Source of the DNA: Clostridiales bacterium
GTDB lineage: Bacteria; Bacillota; Clostridia; WRLR01
Direction: 5' to 3'
DNA: 12,002 nt
NCBI GenBank assembly: GCA_031287655.1
Contig: JAITSR010000016.1
Span: forward strand, 1-12,002
Each line of letters starts with the position of its first letter. Position 1 is the stretch's first letter. The notes beneath the pieces are model-generated. The model had not been told where the DNA came from. It made no database searches and saw only the letters and a list, made by a program, of their open reading frames with translations. This document shows positions 5,020 through 12,002 of this stretch, piece by piece. Both the position numbers and the translations under genes were made by a program.

Positions 5020-8000
5020 TTGGACACAAATTGTTTTTATTTGGATCAAGTAGTCGCGGACTTGAGCTTGGGTATGAGCGTCGGCTTGAGCGGAGGACCG
5101 GGTGCGGAGACAGCCGCCGATACCCGCGCGGACACAGGCGTCGAGGCGGGCGCCAACGCCGCCAATGCCGCCGTCAATGCGAATGTCAACGCTTCCCCCG
5201 ACATTTTGCGCGGATTGCTCGTCTCCGGCGTCGACTATTATCAGAACGGCTCGATCATTCAATTTCAGCTGCGGGCGGACCAACCCGTACCCCATGAGCG
5301 CGTACAGGGGGTGCGGGAGTATCTGACGCGCGCGCTCGGCGTCCGGGACGTCGGCCTGCTCGTGTCCTGCCCCGATTCCGCGCCCGTTGAGAGCCCCGCA
5401 ATTGCGGCTCCCGCGCCGCCCGCCGCGCCCTGCGAGGCGCCCGCATCGGTATCCGCGCAGCTCCCCACGCCTGTTGCGGCTCCCGCGCCGCCGCCCGCGC
5501 TTGCCGAGGCGGAGACGGCTTATGAGTTCGCCCCCGCGCCGCCGCCCGCGACCGGCCGCGCCGCCAACGCCGGAGCGACCGGCCGCGCAAGCCGTACCGC
5601 CGGGCGCTCCGGCGCGGCGCTCGCGAGCAAGCGCAAGGCCGCGCGCGACGAGCTGCGGGCCGGCGATTTTGGCAAGTGTATGAAGGGGATCGCGCTCGAG
5701 GGCGGCGCGTATTTTGAACTGAACCCCGACATCCTTTGCGGCGGGCGGATCACCGCGGCGGCGACCGCGATCGCGGAGCTCGCGACCGAGGAACAGGGCA
5801 TGGCGACGGTCGCGGGGGAGGTCGTGAACGTCGGCTACAAAACGCTTCGGGAGGGCGCGTCGGAGGTGCTCGAATGCGGTCTCTCGGACGGCACGGGCTC
5901 GATCATCGTCAAGCAGTACATCTCGCGCGAGTATCTGCAATATGTAAAGCCGAGGCTGCAAAAGGGCCGGATGCTCGCGGTATACGGGCAGCTGCGCTAT
6001 GATAAATATCTGCGCGAGGTCGCGCTGTACGCCGCCGACATGAACTTCCGCGAAAAGGAGCGCCGCGCGGACACGGCCGACCAAAAGCGCGTCGAGCTGC
6101 ACATGCACACGCAGATGAGCGCGATGGACGCGGTCACGCCGGTCGAAGCGCTCGTAAAGCAGGCCGCGGAGTGGGGGCATCCGGCGGTCGCGGTCACGGA
6201 CCACGGCGTCGTGCAGGCTTTTCCCGACGCGTATTCCGCCGGGCGCAGCCATAAGATCAAGGTCATCTTTGGAATCGAGGCGTATCTCACGGCCGACGAG
6301 GGCGAAAAATCCCCCTATCATGTGATACTGCTCGTAAAGAACCAGACGGGCTTAAAGAACCTCTACAAACTCGTTTCAAAGTCGCATTTGGAGTATTACT
6401 ACAAACGCCCGCGGATGCCGCGCCGCGAGATCGAGGCGCACCGGGAGGGGCTGTTGGTCGGCTCCGCGTGCGAGGCGGGCGAGCTTTTTACGGCGGTCCT
6501 GCAAAACGCGGGCCCGGAGCGGCTGCGCGAGATCGCCGCGTTTTACGACTATCTCGAAATCCAGCCGATCGAGAACAACCAGTTTTTGCTGCGGGAGAAC
6601 AAGGTGGATTCGCTCGACGCCCTGCGCGCGTTCAACGAGACGATTGTGCGCCTCGGGGAGGAGACGGGAAAGCCCGTCGCCGCGACCTGCGACGTCCATT
6701 TTATCGATATGGGCTCGGAGGTGTTCCGCCGCATCCTGATGTCCGGGCAGGGCTATCATGACGCCGAAACGCAGCCGCCGCTGTACTTTCGCACGACGGA
6801 CGAGATGCTGCGGGAGTTTGCGTATCTGGGCGCCAAAAAGGCGCGCGAGGTCGTCGTCGAAAACCCCAATCTGATCAACAGCTGGATCGACGAGGGGATC
6901 AAGCCGATCCCGGACGGCACTTTTACGCCCAAGATCGAGGGCGCGGCCGAGGAACTGAAGCGGATCGTCGAGGCGAAGGCCGCCGAGATTTACGGCGACC
7001 CGGCCCCCGCGCCCGTCCGCGAGCGGCTCGACCGGGAGCTCGACACGATCGTCTCAAAGGAATTTTCCGTGCTCTATATGATCGCCCACAAGCTCGTCAA
7101 AAAGTCGAATGAGGACGGCTACATCGTTGGCTCCCGCGGCTCGGTCGGCTCGTCGCTCGTCGCGACGCTCGCCGGTATTACGGAGGTCAACCCGCTGCCG
7201 CCGCACTATGTCTGCCCCGCCTGCCGGTACTCGGAGTTCGCGCCGGAGGGCGCCTTCGGCTCCGGCTTCGACCTGCCGTCCAAGGCCTGCCCGCGCTGCG
7301 GGGCCGGGGCGATGCGCCGCGACGGTCAGGACATCCTGTTTGAAATCTTCCTCGGCGCGAAGGGCTCGGAAAAAGCGCCGGACATCGACCTGAACTTTTC
7401 GGGCGAGTATCAGGCGACCGCGCATAAATACACGGAGGAACTCTTTGGCGCGGGCAACGTGTTCAAGGCCGGCACGATCGGCACGATCGCAAAAAAGACC
7501 GCGTATGGCTTCGTCAAAAAATACCTCGAGTCCAAGGGCCGGAGTTTGGGCGCGGCCGAGGAGGACCGCTTGACGGAGGGCTGCACGGGCGTCAAGCGCA
7601 CGACCGGCCAGCACCCGGGCGGCATCGTCGTGATCCCGCAGGACTGCGAAATCTATGATTTTACGCCGATCCAGCGCCCCGCGGACGCGGCGGACACGGA
7701 CATCGTGACGACGCATTTTGACTTTAATTCCCTGCACGACACGATTTTAAAGCTCGATATTCTCGGGCATGACGACCCCTCGATGATCCGGATGCTCGAG
7801 GACCTGACGGGCGTGCCGTCCGGCGGGATCGAGGTGAACGACGAGCGGATCATGAGCCTTTTTCTCGGCACGGAGGCGCTCGGCCTCGCGCCGGGTGACA
7901 TCGGCTCCAAGGTCGGCACGCTCGCCCTGCCGGAGTTCGGCACCAAATTTGTGCGTCAGATGCTCGTCGACGCGCGGCCCAAGAACTTTTCCGACCTCTT

Positions 8001-8817
8001 GCAGGTCAGCGGTCTTTCCCACGGCACGAACGTATGGCTGAACAACGCGCAGGACCTGATCCGGAACGGGATCTGCACGATCTCCGAGGTCATCGGGACG
8101 CGCGAGAGCCTCGTGCTCTACCTGATGAGCCGCGGGCTCGAGACGCTGACCGCGTTTAACATCATGGAAGCCGTGCGCAAGAACCGGGGCGTGACGCCGG
8201 AAAACGAACAAAAAATGCTCGACGCGGGCGTCCCGGAGTGGTACATCGCCTCGTGCAAAAAGATTGAATACCTGTTCCCCAAGGCGCACGCGGCGGCGTA
8301 TGTCCAGATGGCCTACCGGCAGGCGTGGTACAAGATCAACACGCCGGTCGCGTTTTACACGGCGTATTTTTCGATCCGCGCGGACGATTTTGACGCGGAG
8401 GTGATGACGCGCGGCCCGGAAAAGGCGAAGCTCCTGCTGGGTGAGCTGAACCGGAAGGGCAGGGAGGCCACGGCGCGCGAGCAGAGCATCCTGACGATTT
8501 TGGAGGTCGTCATAGAGATGTACGCGCGCGGCATCCGGTTCCTGCCCATCGACATTTACCGCTCGGACGCGTCGCGCTTCACGATCGAGGACGGCGCGAT
8601 CCGCCCGCCGCTCACATCCCTGCAGGGGCTTGGCATGGCGGCGGCGCTGAACCTTGCGGCCGCGCGGGCGAACGGCGGCGCTTTTATCTCGGTCGAAGAC
8701 ATGGCGATGCGCGCGAAGGCCTCAAAGACGGTCGTCGAGATTCTGCGGAGTTACGGCGCGCTCGCCGGTATGGCGGACGAGAGCCAGATGACACTTTATG
8801 AACTAATTTGTGAATAA
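5020..8817 (+). CDS. polC: PolC-type DNA polymerase III alpha subunit lacking the exonuclease domain
   Basis: This 1265-residue enzyme is the main replicative polymerase of low-GC Gram-positives. The order is: N-terminal domain (about 1-115), Ala/Pro-rich linker (about 120-205), OB fold (about 261-346), PHP domain starting VELHMHTQMSAMD (358-370), a zinc motif with CPAC (732-735) and CPRC (757-760), the catalytic palm with D788 and D790 (PDIDLNFSGEYQ) and D913 (LKLDILGHDDP), then the C-terminal domains. Downstream blocks closely match Bacillus PolC, for example GVKRTTGQHPGG and EFGTKFVRQML. The PHP domain normally holds a DnaQ-like 3'-5' exonuclease of about 170-190 residues after the GIEAYL block. 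Here GIEAYL (418-423) runs through TADEGEKS straight into PYHVILLVKNQTGLKN, so the proofreading domain is missing. The start is TTG 5020, with an AAGGCGTGA ribosome-site-like stretch upstream; ATG 5074 is an alternative. Confidence 0.95.
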   Translation: MDTNCFYLDQVVADLSLGMSVGLSGGPGAETAADTRADTGVEAGANAANAAVNANVNASPDILRGLLVSGVDYYQNGSIIQFQLRADQPVPHERVQGVREYLTRALGVRDVGLLVSCPDSAPVESPAIAAPAPPAAPCEAPASVSAQLPTPVAAPAPPPALAEAETAYEFAPAPPPATGRAANAGATGRASRTAGRSGAALASKRKAARDELRAGDFGKCMKGIALEGGAYFELNPDILCGGRITAAATAIAELATEEQGMATVAGEVVNVGYKTLREGASEVLECGLSDGTGSIIVKQYISREYLQYVKPRLQKGRMLAVYGQLRYDKYLREVALYAADMNFREKERRADTADQKRVELHMHTQMSAMDAVTPVEALVKQAAEWGHPAVAVTDHGVVQAFPDAYSAGRSHKIKVIFGIEAYLTADEGEKSPYHVILLVKNQTGLKNLYKLVSKSHLEYYYKRPRMPRREIEAHREGLLVGSACEAGELFTAVLQNAGPERLREIAAFYDYLEIQPIENNQFLLRENKVDSLDALRAFNETIVRLGEETGKPVAATCDVHFIDMGSEVFRRILMSGQGYHDAETQPPLYFRTTDEMLREFAYLGAKKAREVVVENPNLINSWIDEGIKPIPDGTFTPKIEGAAEELKRIVEAKAAEIYGDPAPAPVRERLDRELDTIVSKEFSVLYMIAHKLVKKSNEDGYIVGSRGSVGSSLVATLAGITEVNPLPPHYVCPACRYSEFAPEGAFGSGFDLPSKACPRCGAGAMRRDGQDILFEIFLGAKGSEKAPDIDLNFSGEYQATAHKYTEELFGAGNVFKAGTIGTIAKKTAYGFVKKYLESKGRSLGAAEEDRLTEGCTGVKRTTGQHPGGIVVIPQDCEIYDFTPIQRPADAADTDIVTTHFDFNSLHDTILKLDILGHDDPSMIRMLEDLTGVPSGGIEVNDERIMSLFLGTEALGLAPGDIGSKVGTLALPEFGTKFVRQMLVDARPKNFSDLLQVSGLSHGTNVWLNNAQDLIRNGICTISEVIGTRESLVLYLMSRGLETLTAFNIMEAVRKNRGVTPENEQKMLDAGVPEWYIASCKKIEYLFPKAHAAAYVQMAYRQAWYKINTPVAFYTAYFSIRADDFDAEVMTRGPEKAKLLLGELNRKGREATAREQSILTILEVVIEMYARGIRFLPIDIYRSDASRFTIEDGAIRPPLTSLQGLGMAAALNLAAARANGGAFISVEDMAMRAKASKTVVEILRSYGALAGMADESQMTLYELICE

Positions 8818-8891
8818 ATTATGAATAGTGAAAAAAGCGTTAAAATATCGCGCCGCGCCGCGGAAAAGTGGTTCCTATCCGAAAAATGATG

Positions 8892-8900
8892 TGATATGAT
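8892..8900 (+). promoter_or_regulatory. Extended -10 promoter of the ClpE-like gene
   Basis: TGATATGAT (8892-8900) is a TGN-TATGAT extended -10 element. The sequence at the -35 position (8872-8877, TTCCTA) is a poor match, as tolerated in extended -10 promoters. Transcription would start near 8907, about 100 nt before the start codon. No CIRCE or CtsR-type heat-shock operator was recognised. Confidence 0.5.
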
Positions 8901-8931
8901 TAACCTAAGGTAATAGTGTATTTGTCGGGAT

Positions 8932-8990
8932 CACAGGCTATGGGAACCTCGGAGGCATGGGAACCGCAAAGCTAAGGGGAACGCGGTTGA
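8932..8990 (+). promoter_or_regulatory. Structured 5' leader of the ClpE-like gene, unassigned
   Basis: The leader holds two direct copies of ATGGGAACC (8940-8948 and 8957-8965) and an inverted pair AACCGC (8962-8967) and GCGGTT (8983-8988) with a 15-nt loop. It also has a short CCT-CGG-AGG hairpin (8947-8955). CACAGG (8932-8937) and GGGAACCGCAAAGCTA (8959-8974) faintly recall the core of class-I cyclic-di-GMP riboswitches. The spacing differs and the second long stem is not found, so no riboswitch class is assigned. Confidence 0.35.
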
Positions 8991-9007
8991 CGATATTTGG
9001 AGCGGAT

Positions 9008-11502
<2,495 letters not shown>

Positions 11503-11506
<4 letters not shown>

Positions 11507-12002
11507 GCGGATTGAGCGGCGAAAAAATGAGCGGGGCGGCTTCCCGCGCGGCGGCGGATACGGGCGGCGGGCAGGTCTGGACGGAGGTCGTCGTGAAAGT
11601 GCCGACGAGCGAGTTGGAGCGGACCGAAGCCGTCCTGCACATGCAAACGCCGCTCGGCCTTTATGTTGAAGACTATTCTGATCTGGAAGAAGGCGTTCGC
11701 CGCGTCGCGAACATCGATCTGATCGACGAGACGCTGCTGCAAAAGGACCGCGGCACGGCGCTGATCCATGTTTATTTCGCGCCGGATAAGGACCCGGAGG
11801 AGGCGCTCGCGGAGGTCCGGGGGCGCTGCGCCGCGGCGGGCATTGAAGGCGCGGAGGTCTCGGCGGGGGCGATCGCGGAGGAAGACTGGGCAAACAACTG
11901 GAAGCGGTATTTTAAGCCGCTCCGGGTCGGAAAAGGGATCCTGATCAAGCCGGAGTGGGAGGAACTTGGGGGCGTTGACACGCAGGGCGTGAAGGCGGTT
12001 GT
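11503..12002 (+). CDS. prmA: Ribosomal protein L11 methyltransferase PrmA, N-terminal part
   Basis: The frame is open to the window end, covering about 166 residues. PrmA trimethylates lysines and the N-terminus of ribosomal protein L11. The visible part is the substrate-recognition domain (VWTEVVVKVPTSELERTEAV, then LGLYVEDYSDL) and the diagnostic linker EEDWANNWKRYFKPLRVGKG with IKPEW. The SAM-binding methyltransferase domain lies beyond the window. ATG 11503 overlaps the unfoldase stop (ATGA), suggesting coupling. In-frame TTG 11512, with AAGGA nine bases upstream, and ATG 11527 are alternative starts, and the first roughly 20 residues are poorly conserved. No promoter lies between the two genes, so they probably share a transcript. 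Confidence 0.92.

Noticed and set aside
5255..5801. Several Arg/Ala/Pro-rich frames overlapping the polC linker on both strands
   Set aside because: They are compositional shadows of the low-complexity GC-rich linker.
4927..6321. 464-codon open frame on the minus strand antisense to polC
   Set aside because: It is Arg/Gly-rich with no recognisable domain, lies opposite strongly conserved PolC sequence, and is the expected by-product of GC-rich third positions.
8940..8975. Eleven-codon open frame in the ClpE leader (possible leader peptide)
   Set aside because: The upstream ribosome site is too close, the peptide has no run of one amino acid, and the bases are better explained by the direct repeat.

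Overview
The window looks like chromosomal DNA of a fairly GC-rich anaerobic Gram-positive bacterium of the class Clostridia. The evidence is a PolC-type replicative polymerase (a Bacillota hallmark), a ClpE-type unfoldase, an LCP cell-wall ligase, a sodium-pumping decarboxylase subunit, and many TTG/GTG starts with good Shine-Dalgarno sites. The exact genus cannot be read from the sequence. GC content is high everywhere except about 1330-2400, which is visibly more AT-rich.

Layout. (1) 1-650: the end of a Na+-translocating decarboxylase operon, with the C-terminal part of the beta subunit and a 42-residue OadG-like membrane subunit. (2) 665-2371: an accessory island. It holds a complete PIN-toxin/antitoxin pair on the minus strand and, divergent from it, a hicA-hicB pair on the plus strand followed by a 63-residue two-helix membrane protein. 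Each pair has its own near-consensus sigma-A promoter. (3) 2445-4600, minus strand: a tyrosine recombinase gene and an LCP-family cell-wall ligase gene, joined by a 4-nt TTGA stop/start overlap. (4) 4601-5019: a 419-bp divergent intergenic region with one promoter in each direction, a 15-bp tandem duplication and a long inverted repeat flanking the polC promoter. (5) 5020-8817: polC. (6) 8818-11506: a ClpE-like AAA+ unfoldase behind a structured leader. (7) 11503-end: the start of prmA, overlapping the unfoldase stop codon by 4 nt.

The most unusual observation is the polymerase. It keeps the OB fold, a PHP domain with its metal-ligand motifs, the zinc motif and all three catalytic aspartates, but the DnaQ-like 3'-5' exonuclease normally inserted inside the PHP domain of PolC is absent. 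Only about eight residues remain at that site. Proofreading must be supplied in trans or be missing. Other points of interest are the inverted repeat around the polC promoter, the recombinase-LCP coupling, the tandem toxin-antitoxin island, and the leader and long acidic/glycine-rich linker of the ClpE-like protein.
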